Positions 54,176 through 64,000 of a stretch of DNA of 64,000 nucleotides are shown piece by piece (within the stretch, counting starts at the first letter, position 1; the number at the start of each line of letters is the position of its first letter). The notes under the pieces were generated by a model. That model did no database searches. It saw only the letters and a program-made list of their open reading frames with translations, and was not told the origin of the DNA. A program made the position numbers and the translations under genes. The stretch comes from Pseudomonas sp. FP2196 (GTDB lineage: Bacteria; Pseudomonadota; Gammaproteobacteria; Pseudomonadales; Pseudomonadaceae): positions 6,162,501 through 6,226,500 of the forward strand of contig NZ_CP117445.1 of the NCBI RefSeq assembly GCF_030687715.1, given 5' to 3'.

Positions 54176-55971
54176 TGATCAACGTCCGTACCCTTGAGCA
54201 CAGCAACGTAGTACGACAGCAGTTGCAGCGGAATGGTGTAGAGGATCGGCGAGAGGATGTCGTGGATATGCGGCATCTGCACGACGTGGGTGCCTTCGCC
54301 GTTGGTCATCCCTGCTTTCTCGTCAGCGAACACGACCAGTTCGCCGCCGCGGGCGCGGACTTCCTGCAGGTTGGACTTGAGCTTCTCCAGCAGTTCGTTG
54401 TTCGGCGCCACGGTGACCACCGGCATGTCGTTATCCACAAGGGCCAGCGGGCCGTGTTTCAACTCGCCGGCCGGATAGGCTTCGGCGTGGATATAGGAGA
54501 TTTCCTTGAGCTTCAAGGCTCCTTCCATGGCCACCGGGAATTGCGCGCCGCGGCCGAGGAACAGGGTGTGATTTTTCTCGGCGAACAGCTCGGCGATTTT
54601 TTCCACAGTGCTGTCCATCGCCAGCGCTTCACCCAGACGGGTCGGCAGGCGACGCAGCTCTTCGACCAGCGTGGCTTCAACGCCTTTTGCCAGACTGCCA
54701 CGTACTTGGCCCAACGACAGGGTCAGCAACAACAGACCAACCAGTTGCGTGGTGAAAGCTTTGGTTGAAGCCACGCCGATTTCGCGACCGGCCTGGGTCA
54801 GCAGGGTCAGATCAGATTCGCGCACCAGCGAACTGATGCCGACGTTACAAATCGCCAGGCTGGCGAGGAAGCCCAGCTCTTTAGCGTTGCGCAGCGCGGC
54901 CAGGGTGTCGGCGGTTTCGCCGGACTGCGAGATGGTGACGAACAGGGTGTCCGGCTGCACCACCACTTTGCGGTAGCGGAATTCGCTGGCGACTTCGACC
55001 TGGCAAGGGATCCCGGCCAGTTCTTCAAGCCAATAACGCGCAACCATGCCGGCGTGGTAACTGGTGCCACAGGCAACGATCTGCACGTTGCGCACCTTGG
55101 CGAATAGCTCGGCGGCTTGCGGGCCGAATGCTTGCACCAAGACTTGATCGTTGCTCAGACGACCTTCAAGGGTGCGCTGCACCACCGCCGGTTGTTCGTG
55201 GATTTCCTTGAGCATGTAGTGGCGGAATTCGCCTTTGTCAGCGGCTTCAGCACCGTCGCTGTATTGCACAGTCTGGCGCTCGACAGCAGCGCCGTTCACG
55301 TCCCAGATCTGCACGTTATCGCGGCGAATTTCAGCGATATCGCCTTCTTCCAGATACATAAAGCGGTCAGTCACCTGACGCAGGGCCAGTTGATCGGAAG
55401 CGAGGAAGTTCTCACCCAGACCCAGACCGATCACCAGCGGACTGCCGCTGCGGGCGGCAACAAGACGATCAGGTTGCTTGGCATTGATCACCGCCAGACC
55501 GTATGCACCGTGGAGTTCTTTGACGGTGGCTTTGAGGGCTGCAGTGAGGTCTGGCTGTACCTTGAGCTTTTCGCTGAGCAGGTGGGCGATGACTTCGGTA
55601 TCCGTGTCCGAAGTGAATACGTAGCCCAGTGCTTTCAGTTGCTCACGCAGGGCTTCATGGTTTTCGATGATGCCGTTGTGCACCACCGCGATGTCGCCGG
55701 AGAAATGCGGGTGAGCGTTACGCTCGCAAGGTGCGCCGTGGGTTGCCCAACGAGTGTGGGCAATACCCAGACGGCCAACCAGCGGGTGTTCGGCCAGTGC
55801 GACTTCCAGCTCGCTGACTTTGCCCGGGCGGCGCATACGCTCAAGGGTTTCGTCGTTGGTGTACACCGCAACGCCAGCGCTGTCATAGCCGCGGTATTCA
55901 AGGCGCTTGAGGCCTTCGACCAGAATGGCGGTGATATTACGTTCAGCAACTGCGCCGACAATTCCACACAT
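54139..55971 (-). CDS. glmS: Glucosamine-6-phosphate synthase GlmS
   Basis: A 610-residue enzyme making glucosamine-6-phosphate from fructose-6-phosphate and glutamine. Start ATG 55971 puts the catalytic Cys at position 2 (MCGIVGAV); in-frame codons upstream overlap glmR. The glutaminase domain occupies 1-about 240 and two SIS isomerase domains follow ([58 protein letters not shown]). It supplies UDP-GlcNAc for peptidoglycan and LPS. It is just downstream of glmR, its likely regulator. No glmS ribozyme is expected or seen. Confidence 0.97.
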   Translation of the reverse strand: MCGIVGAVAERNITAILVEGLKRLEYRGYDSAGVAVYTNDETLERMRRPGKVSELEVALAEHPLVGRLGIAHTRWATHGAPCERNAHPHFSGDIAVVHNGIIENHEALREQLKALGYVFTSDTDTEVIAHLLSEKLKVQPDLTAALKATVKELHGAYGLAVINAKQPDRLVAARSGSPLVIGLGLGENFLASDQLALRQVTDRFMYLEEGDIAEIRRDNVQIWDVNGAAVERQTVQYSDGAEAADKGEFRHYMLKEIHEQPAVVQRTLEGRLSNDQVLVQAFGPQAAELFAKVRNVQIVACGTSYHAGMVARYWLEELAGIPCQVEVASEFRYRKVVVQPDTLFVTISQSGETADTLAALRNAKELGFLASLAICNVGISSLVRESDLTLLTQAGREIGVASTKAFTTQLVGLLLLTLSLGQVRGSLAKGVEATLVEELRRLPTRLGEALAMDSTVEKIAELFAEKNHTLFLGRGAQFPVAMEGALKLKEISYIHAEAYPAGELKHGPLALVDNDMPVVTVAPNNELLEKLKSNLQEVRARGGELVVFADEKAGMTNGEGTHVVQMPHIHDILSPILYTIPLQLLSYYVAVLKGTDVDQPRNLAKSVTVE

Positions 55972-55973
55972 GC

Positions 55974-56750
55974 TTATTTCTCCTGACTGACAGCCGCGCA
56001 AATCAAGGTGATACCGCGGGCCTGAATCTGATCGCGGGCATCTAAGGGCAGGCGATCATCGGTAATGAGGGTATGGACGCTGCTCCATGGCAGCTCCAGG
56101 TTGGGAATCTTGCGGCCGATCTTGTCGGCTTCGACCATCACGATCACTTCCCGCGCCACTTCAGCCATCACCCGGCTCAGGCCAAGCAATTCGTTGAACG
56201 TGGTGGTACCGCGCACCAGATCGATGCCATCGGCGCCGATAAACAATTGGTCGAAGTCGTAAGAGCGTAGTACCTGCTCTGCAACCTGGCCCTGGAAGGA
56301 TTCCGAATGCGGGTCCCAAGTGCCGCCGGTCATCAGCAGCACGGGTTCATGCTCGAGTTCGCTCAAGGCGTTGGCCACATGCAGGGAGTTGGTCATCACC
56401 ACCAGACCCGGCTGCTGGCCGAGTTCGGGGATCATCGCGGCGGTGGTGCTGCCGCTGTCGATAATGATGCGTGCGTGTTCGCGGATGCGTTTCACCGCTG
56501 CGCGGGCGATGGCCTGTTTGTACTTGGATACGGTTTGGGCGGTCTCCGCAACCAGTTCCTGAGGCATGGTGATCGCTCCACCGTAGCGGCGCAGCAACAG
56601 ACCGTGGCTTTCCAGCGCGGCCAGATCCTTGCGAATCGTAACTTCGGAGGTTTCGAAGCGCTTGGCCAGCTCGTCCACACTGACTTCGCCCAGCTCGTTG
56701 AGCAAGGCGAGAATGTTGTGGCGGCGTTGCGGTGTATTGCGTTTCGACAT
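55974..56750 (-). CDS. glmR: DeoR-family regulator GlmR
   Basis: A 258-residue DeoR-type regulator. The helix-turn-helix lies in the first 60 residues ([39 protein letters not shown]). The C-terminal sugar-phosphate-sensing domain (about 75-255) has [15 protein letters not shown] and [17 protein letters not shown]. It stands 2 bases before glmS, where P. aeruginosa has GlmR, which controls amino-sugar supply. The ligand is probably a glucosamine-phosphate; this is inferred. Confidence 0.9.
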   Translation of the reverse strand: MSKRNTPQRRHNILALLNELGEVSVDELAKRFETSEVTIRKDLAALESHGLLLRRYGGAITMPQELVAETAQTVSKYKQAIARAAVKRIREHARIIIDSGSTTAAMIPELGQQPGLVVMTNSLHVANALSELEHEPVLLMTGGTWDPHSESFQGQVAEQVLRSYDFDQLFIGADGIDLVRGTTTFNELLGLSRVMAEVAREVIVMVEADKIGRKIPNLELPWSSVHTLITDDRLPLDARDQIQARGITLICAAVSQEK

Positions 56751-56828
56751 GGTCGTGGCTTAAGTTTCGATTCGAAAGATAACGGAATCAATCAAAACCT
56801 ATCGGCCATGAATCGTCAACCCGGAGGC

Positions 56829-56887
56829 CAAAAAAAATCGCAGCCACCGGTCAGCTCCGTTCAAGAGCTGCCGAAGGCTGCGATCTG
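56829..56887. repeat. REP-like hairpin between glmU and glmR
   Basis: AAAAAATCGCAGCC paired with GGCTGCGAT about 35 bases on, with imperfect arms. A degenerate member of the AAAAGATCGCAGCC family; it may end glmU transcription. Confidence 0.7.
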
Positions 56888-56913
56888 TTGACCTCCAAAC
56901 CGCTGTGGATAAC

Positions 56914-58281
56914 TCAGCCCTTCTTGATCTTCTCAGGCCGCTTCCAGCCATCGATATTCTTCTGCCGCGCACGACCTACCGCCAACTGTGCGTTATCCAC
57001 ATTTTGGGTAATCGTCGAACCGGCCGCGGTAGTTGCAGCGCTGGAGATATCCACAGGGGCGACCAACGAGTTGTTGGAACCAATGAACACATCTTCGCCT
57101 ATCACGGTTTTCCACTTGTTGGCGCCATCGTAGTTGCAGGTGATGGTTCCCGCGCCGATGTTGGTGCGCGCACCGATTTCGGCGTCGCCCAAGTAAGTCA
57201 GGTGCCCAGCCTTGGCGCCTTCGCCCATGTGGGCGTTCTTCAGTTCAACAAAGTTACCCACATGGGCACGCGCTTCAAGCACAGTACCCGGGCGCAGGCG
57301 AGCAAACGGACCGGCATCACTGCCCTCACCCAGAATCGCGCCTTCAATGTGAGAATTCGCCTTGATCACCACGCCTTTGCGCAGGGTGCTGTCTTTGATC
57401 ACACAGTTCGGGCCAATGATCACGTCGTCTTCAATGACCACGTTGCCTTCGAGAATCACGTTGATGTCGATCAGCACGTCGCGACCGACGGTGACTTCGC
57501 CACGCACATCGAAACGCGCCGGGTCACGCAGAGTGACGCCTTGTGCCATCAGGCGACGACCGGCGCGCAATTGGTAATGACGCTCCAGTTCAGCTAACTG
57601 TTTGCGGTCGTTGGCACCCTGCACTTCCATCGGATCGTGTGGTTGCTCGGTAGCTACCACCAGACCGTCACTGACCGCCATTTCGATCACGTCAGTCAGG
57701 TAGTATTCGCCCTGTGCATTGTTGTTCGACAGACGGCTCATCCAGTCGGCCAGGCGATTGGCCGGTACCGCAAGAATGCCAGTGTTGCCTTCAGTAATTG
57801 CACGCTGGGCTTCGCTGGCATCTTTATGCTCAACGATTGCGGCGACCTTGCCCTCAGCGTCGCGGACGATGCGGCCGTAGCCAGTCGGGTCGTCCAGTTC
57901 GACAGTCAGCAAACCCATCTGTCCTTGAACAACGTGCTTGAGCAGGCGTTGCAGGGTTTCGACTTCGATCAGCGGCACGTCACCGTAAAGAATCAGCACG
58001 GTGTCGGCAGTAATGAACGGTACGGCCTGAGCAGTGGCGTGACCCGTGCCCAATTGTTTGTCCTGCAGCACGAAATTCAAATCGTCGGCCGCCAGACGCT
58101 CACGCACCACATCGGCGCCGTGGCCGATGACCACGTGAATGCGCAGTGGATCGAGCTGGCGGGCGCTGTGGATAACATGCCCCAGCATGGAATCGCCGGC
58201 AATCGGATGTAGCACTTTCGGCAGTGCCGAGCGCATACGAGTGCCTTGACCGGCCGCGAGGATAACGATTTCGAGAGACAT
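56914..58281 (-). CDS. glmU: Bifunctional UDP-GlcNAc pyrophosphorylase/GlcN-1-P acetyltransferase GlmU
   Basis: A 455-residue enzyme for the last two steps to UDP-GlcNAc. The N-terminal uridyltransferase has [22 protein letters not shown] (near residues 7-28), and the C-terminal left-handed beta-helix acetyltransferase (from about 250) has [41 protein letters not shown] and [14 protein letters not shown]. The length is normal for GlmU. It lies just beyond the atp operon terminator, in the usual Pseudomonas order. Confidence 0.97.
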   Translation of the reverse strand: MSLEIVILAAGQGTRMRSALPKVLHPIAGDSMLGHVIHSARQLDPLRIHVVIGHGADVVRERLAADDLNFVLQDKQLGTGHATAQAVPFITADTVLILYGDVPLIEVETLQRLLKHVVQGQMGLLTVELDDPTGYGRIVRDAEGKVAAIVEHKDASEAQRAITEGNTGILAVPANRLADWMSRLSNNNAQGEYYLTDVIEMAVSDGLVVATEQPHDPMEVQGANDRKQLAELERHYQLRAGRRLMAQGVTLRDPARFDVRGEVTVGRDVLIDINVILEGNVVIEDDVIIGPNCVIKDSTLRKGVVIKANSHIEGAILGEGSDAGPFARLRPGTVLEARAHVGNFVELKNAHMGEGAKAGHLTYLGDAEIGARTNIGAGTITCNYDGANKWKTVIGEDVFIGSNNSLVAPVDISSAATTAAGSTITQNVDNAQLAVGRARQKNIDGWKRPEKIKKG

Positions 58282-58341
58282 GACTGGCTACCAATCCTGG
58301 GTGGTCAGCAACTGCGACCGGGGTTGTTAAAATCGGAAAAG

Positions 58342-58371
58342 AAAAAAGGGTAGCCGAGGCTACCCTTTTTT
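58342..58371 (-). terminator. Terminator of the atp operon
   Basis: AAAAAAGGGTAGCC / GGCTACCCTTTTTT with a 2-3 base loop; strong on both strands. It lies 29 bases past the atpC stop, before glmU. Confidence 0.93.
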
Positions 58372-58399
58372 ATCAATCACACAACAAGTGGCTGACGGA

Positions 58400-58825
58400 T
58401 TAACCGCCAAACTTCTTGCGGATCTGCTGGACGGTGCGCAGCTGAGCTGCAGCCTCGGCCAGACGTGTGGCAGCGGCGCCGTAATCGAAGTCCGCGCCTT
58501 TTTCGTTCAGGGCATTCTCGGCAGCCTTGAGAGCTGCTTGAGCCTGAGCTTCATCCAGGTCGGCAGCACGTTGCACGGTATCGGCAAGTACCTTGACCAT
58601 GTTCGGCTGAACCTCGAGGAAACCACCGGAGATGTAGAACACCTCGGCTTCCCCGCCTTGCTTGATCAGGCGGATAGGACCCGGCTTGAGATTAGTGATC
58701 AGCGGCGCGTGACCCAGAGCGATACCAAGATCACCCAGTGCACCGTGCGCAATCACCATCTCGACCAGGCCGGAAAAGATTTCCCCTTCCGCGCTGACGA
58801 TATCGCAATGGACTGTCATAGCCAT
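58400..58825 (-). CDS. atpC: ATP synthase epsilon subunit
   Basis: A 141-residue subunit of the F1 central stalk. The N-terminal beta-sandwich ([46 protein letters not shown]) and the C-terminal two-helix domain ([21 protein letters not shown]..) are clear. It couples rotation and inhibits ATP hydrolysis. Last gene of the operon. Confidence 0.97.
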   Translation of the reverse strand: MAMTVHCDIVSAEGEIFSGLVEMVIAHGALGDLGIALGHAPLITNLKPGPIRLIKQGGEAEVFYISGGFLEVQPNMVKVLADTVQRAADLDEAQAQAALKAAENALNEKGADFDYGAAATRLAEAAAQLRTVQQIRKKFGG

Positions 58826-58870
58826 CTGATTGCCTCAACCTAAATTAGCGCCCGTTGCCGGGCGCCGGGA

Positions 58871-60277
<1,407 letters not shown>

Positions 60278-61138
60278 TTAAACCGCGGCAGCGCCGCCGA
60301 CGATTTCCGAGATCTCTTGGGTGATCGCAGCCTGACGCGCCTTGTTGTAGATCAGCTGCAAATCGCTGATCAAATCACCGGCGTTGTCGGTAGCGTTCTT
60401 CATCGCGATCATCCGCGCAGCTTGTTCAGCCGCGTTGTTCTCGACCACCGCCTGGTAGACCTGCGACTCGACGTAACGGACCATCAAGCCGTCAAGCAGC
60501 TCTTTGGCATCCGGTTCGTAGAGATAGTCCCAGTGGTGCTTGAGATCCTGATCCGGGGTTGCCACCAGTGGAATCAACTGCTCCACGGTAGGCTGTTGCG
60601 TCATGGTGTTGATGAACTTGTTGGACACCACGGACAGGCGATCAATACGGCCGTCCAGGTAGGCATCCAGCATCACCTTGACGCTGCCGATCAGATCATT
60701 GATCGATGGCTCTTCACCCAGGTGGCTGATAGCTGCAACGACGTTACCGCCGAAGTTACGGAAAAAGGCCGCACCCTTGCTACCAACGACACACAGATCA
60801 ATCTCGACGCCGTTTTCGCGGTTTACCGCCATGTCCTTGACCAGGGCCTTGAACAGGTTGGTGTTCAAGCCGCCGCACAAACCACGGTCACTGCTCACGA
60901 CGACATAACCAACACGCTTGATTTCGCGGTCGATCATGAACGGGTGGCGGTATTCCGGGTTGGCGTTGGCCAGATGCCCAATTACCTGGCGGATACGCTC
61001 CGCATAAGGACGGCTAGCAGCCATGCGCATTTGTGCCTTGCGCATTTTGCTGACCGCCACTTTTTCCATGGCGCTGGTAATCTTTTGCGTGCTTTTGATG
61101 CTCGCAATCTTACTGCGAATCTCTTTTGCGCCTGCCAT
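60278..61138 (-). CDS. atpG: ATP synthase gamma subunit
   Basis: A 286-residue rotor subunit. The N-terminal helix [36 protein letters not shown] and the C-terminal helix [45 protein letters not shown] form the rotating coiled coil. The middle [16 protein letters not shown] block is the conserved Rossmann part. Confidence 0.97.
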   Translation of the reverse strand: MAGAKEIRSKIASIKSTQKITSAMEKVAVSKMRKAQMRMAASRPYAERIRQVIGHLANANPEYRHPFMIDREIKRVGYVVVSSDRGLCGGLNTNLFKALVKDMAVNRENGVEIDLCVVGSKGAAFFRNFGGNVVAAISHLGEEPSINDLIGSVKVMLDAYLDGRIDRLSVVSNKFINTMTQQPTVEQLIPLVATPDQDLKHHWDYLYEPDAKELLDGLMVRYVESQVYQAVVENNAAEQAARMIAMKNATDNAGDLISDLQLIYNKARQAAITQEISEIVGGAAAV

Positions 61139-61188
61139 GTAACACCTATCAGGTTAGCAAGCGGGAGCCTCGCGGCTCCCGCTGCGGC

Positions 61189-62733
61189 TTACCAGGTTTG
61201 GGTGGCCTTGAACTTCTCGATACCGGCTTTCATGCCAGCGTCGATTTCGTCATTGAAGTCACCTTTAACGTTGATCTTGGCCATCAAATCGGCGTGATCG
61301 CGGTTGAAGAAAGCGATCAGCGCTTGTTCGAAGCTGCCGATCTTGGCGATTTCAATGTCAGTCAGGAACCCACGCTCAGCGGCATACAGCGACAGCGCCA
61401 TGTCAGCAATCGACATTGGTGCGTATTGCTTCTGCTTCATCAGCTCGGTAACGCGCTGACCATGCTCAAGTTGCTTACGGGTCGCTTCGTCCAGGTCAGA
61501 AGCGAACTGGGCGAATGCCGCCAGTTCACGGTACTGAGCCAGAGCGGTACGGATACCACCGGACAGCTTCTTGATGATCTTGGTCTGAGCGGCACCACCC
61601 ACACGGGATACCGAAACACCGGCGTTCACTGCAGGGCGGATGCCCGAGTTGAACATGGCCGATTCCAGGAAGATCTGACCGTCGGTGATGGAAATCACGT
61701 TGGTCGGAACGAACGCGGAAACGTCGCCAGCCTGGGTTTCGATGATCGGCAGTGCGGTCAGGGAACCGGTTTTGCCGGTCACTGCGCCGTTGGTGAACTT
61801 CTCTACGTACTCTTCCGAAACGCGGGATGCGCGCTCCAGCAGACGGGAGTGGAGATAGAACACGTCGCCTGGGTAAGCTTCACGGCCTGGTGGACGGCGC
61901 AGCAGCAGGGAAATCTGGCGGTAAGCCACTGCTTGCTTGGACAGATCGTCATAAACGATCAGCGCGTCTTCACCGCGGTCGCGGAAGAATTCACCCATGG
62001 TGCAACCGGAGTACGGTGCCAGGAATTGCAGCGCAGGAGATTCCGAAGCACTGGCAGCCACGATGATCGTGTTGGCCAGAGCGCCGTTTTCTTCCAGCTT
62101 GCGAACCACGTTGGCGATGGTCGATTGCTTCTGACCGATCGCTACGTAGACGCAGAAAATGCCGCTGTCTTTCTGGTTGATGATCGCGTCGATCGCCAGA
62201 GCGGTTTTACCGATCTGACGGTCACCGATGATCAGCTCACGCTGGCCACGGCCGACAGGAATCATGGCATCGACAGCCTTGTAGCCAGTCTGTACAGGCT
62301 GGTCTACCGACTTACGCCAGATCACGCCTGGAGCAACTTTCTCGACCGCGTCGGTCTCGGTGTTGCCCAGTGGACCTTTGCCGTCAACAGGGTTACCCAG
62401 TGCGTCGACTACGCGACCCAGCAGTTCCTTACCAACCGGAACTTCGAGGATGCGACCAGTGCACTTGGCGCTCATGCCTTCAGCCAGAGACTGGTAGGAG
62501 CCCAGTACAACGGCACCTACGGAGTCTTGCTCCAGGTTGAGGGCCATACCGTAGACGCCGCCCGGAAACTCGATCATCTCGCCGTACATTACGTCGGCCA
62601 GACCGTGAATCCGCACGATGCCGTCAGATACGCTGACGACAGTGCCTTCGTTACGGGCTTGGGAGGTCACATCGAGCTTGTCGATGCGGCCCTTGATAAT
62701 TTCACTTATTTCGGAAGGATTGAGTTGCTGCAT
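61189..62733 (-). CDS. atpA: ATP synthase alpha subunit
   Basis: A 514-residue non-catalytic nucleotide-binding subunit of F1. P-loop [11 protein letters not shown] (near 170-180), [46 protein letters not shown] (the alpha/beta signature), and the arginine finger region [14 protein letters not shown]. The length is standard. Confidence 0.98.
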   Translation of the reverse strand: MQQLNPSEISEIIKGRIDKLDVTSQARNEGTVVSVSDGIVRIHGLADVMYGEMIEFPGGVYGMALNLEQDSVGAVVLGSYQSLAEGMSAKCTGRILEVPVGKELLGRVVDALGNPVDGKGPLGNTETDAVEKVAPGVIWRKSVDQPVQTGYKAVDAMIPVGRGQRELIIGDRQIGKTALAIDAIINQKDSGIFCVYVAIGQKQSTIANVVRKLEENGALANTIIVAASASESPALQFLAPYSGCTMGEFFRDRGEDALIVYDDLSKQAVAYRQISLLLRRPPGREAYPGDVFYLHSRLLERASRVSEEYVEKFTNGAVTGKTGSLTALPIIETQAGDVSAFVPTNVISITDGQIFLESAMFNSGIRPAVNAGVSVSRVGGAAQTKIIKKLSGGIRTALAQYRELAAFAQFASDLDEATRKQLEHGQRVTELMKQKQYAPMSIADMALSLYAAERGFLTDIEIAKIGSFEQALIAFFNRDHADLMAKINVKGDFNDEIDAGMKAGIEKFKATQTW

Positions 62734-62754
62734 TGCTCTGCTGCCCCTTCAAAC

Positions 62755-63291
62755 TCAAGATTTCAATGCTTCGGCAAGTTTCGCGATTTTGCCGCGAATC
62801 GAGCCATCGATAACCAGGTCGCCGGCGCGGATAACGACACCACCTATAAGGGCAGCATCCTCCGCAACTTGCAGGCGCACTTCCCGGTTGAGTCGTGCAC
62901 TGAGAACCTTGGCGAGTTTGTCTTGCTGTTCTTGGTTCAATGCAAAAGCACTGGTTACTTCCACGTCTACCGATTTCTCTTGTTCGGCCTTGTACAGGTC
63001 GAAAAGAGCGGCAATCTCCGGCAGAAGCAGGAGACGGTCGTTTTCGGCAACGACGTTGATGAAGTTCTGTGCCTTTGCATCAAACTTGTCGCCGCACACG
63101 TCAATAAACGTGGCGGCCTTTTCTGCGCTCGTCAGTCGCGGGGCCTTGAGCACGCGCTGCATGGTGTCGTCTTGCGACACCGCTGCAGCCAGGCCGAGCA
63201 TGGCTGACCAATTGGCCAGTTGCTGGTGGGCCTGAGCGTGCTCGAAGGCCGCCTTAGCGTAAGGTCGGGCCAACGTGGTCAGTTCTGCCAT
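62755..63291 (-). CDS. atpH: ATP synthase delta subunit
   Basis: A 178-residue peripheral-stalk subunit that joins F1 to the b dimer. The N-terminus [29 protein letters not shown] and the C-terminal [24 protein letters not shown] are the OSCP/delta signature. Confidence 0.97.
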   Translation of the reverse strand: MAELTTLARPYAKAAFEHAQAHQQLANWSAMLGLAAAVSQDDTMQRVLKAPRLTSAEKAATFIDVCGDKFDAKAQNFINVVAENDRLLLLPEIAALFDLYKAEQEKSVDVEVTSAFALNQEQQDKLAKVLSARLNREVRLQVAEDAALIGGVVIRAGDLVIDGSIRGKIAKLAEALKS

Positions 63292-63303
63292 GATCGCCCT
63301 CGC

Positions 63304-63774
63304 TTAGATTTCAGCAGCCAGTTGGTTAACCAGCTCTGCGTGCGCGTTTTGATCGATTGTGGCACCCAGGATCTTCTCGGCGCCGCCGACAGCCAGCATA
63401 CCCACTTGGGCGCGCAGCTTGTCTTTGACACTGTTCAGTTCCTGTTCGATCTCGGCTTGAGCCTGAACCTTCACACGGTCAGCGTCGACACGGGCCTTTT
63501 CAACGGCCTCTTCAACAATCTGGTTACCGCGTTTCTTGGCTTGCTCGATGATTTCAGCTGCCTGAGCTTTCGCTTCGCGCAGTTGCTGACCCGCTTTTTC
63601 TTGGGCCAACTCCAGGTCGCGAGCTGCACGGCTGGCAGCGTCCAGACCATCAGCGATCTTCTTTTGACGTTCGTGCAGAGCAGCGATGACCGGAGGCCAT
63701 ACATACTTCATGCAGAACAGTACAAAAATCAGGAACGCAACGGACTGGCCAATCAGGGTCGCATTAATGTTCAC
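63304..63774 (-). CDS. atpF: ATP synthase b subunit
   Basis: A 156-residue stator subunit with one N-terminal span ([28 protein letters not shown]) and a long hydrophilic coiled coil ([34 protein letters not shown]). The length equals E. coli AtpF. Confidence 0.97.
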   Translation of the reverse strand: MNINATLIGQSVAFLIFVLFCMKYVWPPVIAALHERQKKIADGLDAASRAARDLELAQEKAGQQLREAKAQAAEIIEQAKKRGNQIVEEAVEKARVDADRVKVQAQAEIEQELNSVKDKLRAQVGMLAVGGAEKILGATIDQNAHAELVNQLAAEI

Positions 63775-63833
63775 GCCAACACCTCGCAGTTACGTTGTCC
63801 ATCACATCAAATTACTCGGAAGAATCCGGGTAA

Positions 63834-64000
<167 letters not shown>

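Noticed and set aside
58130..58142. CACGTG within glmU as a further parS
   Set aside because: Flanks do not match the parS consensus beyond the central six bases.

Overview
The window is about 60% GC, gene-dense and free of rRNA, tRNA, phage or insertion-sequence genes. Gene content and order point to a Pseudomonas of the fluorescens group, on the chromosome close to the replication origin. The evidence is the atp operon followed by glmU-glmR-glmS, the uvrD/pdxY neighbourhood, the A-band (common polysaccharide antigen, CPA) cluster rmd-gmd-wbpW-wzm-wzt-wbpX-wbpY-wbpZ, typical Pseudomonas REP hairpins, and three parS centromere sites.

Layout. 1-9.8 kb: a truncated PAS/GGDEF signalling gene, uvrD, a Tim44-domain protein, an SMI1/KNR4 protein, a CPA2 antiporter, an acyl-CoA thioesterase, pdxY and a DUF3301 protein. 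9.8-29.7 kb: a zinc-starvation island. It holds two COG0523 GTPases (one is ZigA), a DUF1826 protein, a small secreted protein, a cell-wall amidase, and the operon folE2-znuC-znuB-znuA-gamma carbonic anhydrase-dihydroorotase. It ends with an operon of three SPFH/band-7 membrane proteins plus the P-type ATPase HmtA. Unrelated genes (DUF3617, cls, a CFA-synthase-like gene) lie between the last two blocks. Three Zur-like operators (13146, 14858, 29681) sit in front of the three transcription units. 29.8-35.9 kb: lpd, an Lrp regulator with a divergent LysE exporter, and a paired periplasmic protein and lipoprotein of unknown role. 35.9-50.2 kb: the CPA locus, with four tightly overlapping modification genes on one strand facing the eight-gene rhamnan synthesis and export operon on the other. 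50.3-54.1 kb: a flavin/2Fe-2S fusion oxidoreductase, a glutathione transferase and a LysR regulator. 54.1-64 kb: glmS-glmR, glmU and atpCDGAHFE (atpE cut by the window end).

How the genes work together. The zinc block looks like a full low-zinc response. It has a spare ABC importer and HmtA for uptake, ZigA for metal allocation, and substitutes for zinc enzymes (FolE2, gamma-CA, a dihydroorotase in which the first metal His is Gln). The SPFH trio, one member carrying 17 histidines in its first 33 residues, is the least understood part. The rhamnan operon makes GDP-D-rhamnose from mannose phosphates (WbpW, Gmd, Rmd), polymerises it (WbpX/Y/Z) and exports it (Wzm/Wzt). The opposite operon probably modifies the chain. 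GlmS/GlmU feed UDP-GlcNAc to the envelope.

Functions are assigned from recognisable motifs and remembered family and synteny knowledge; no database search was run.
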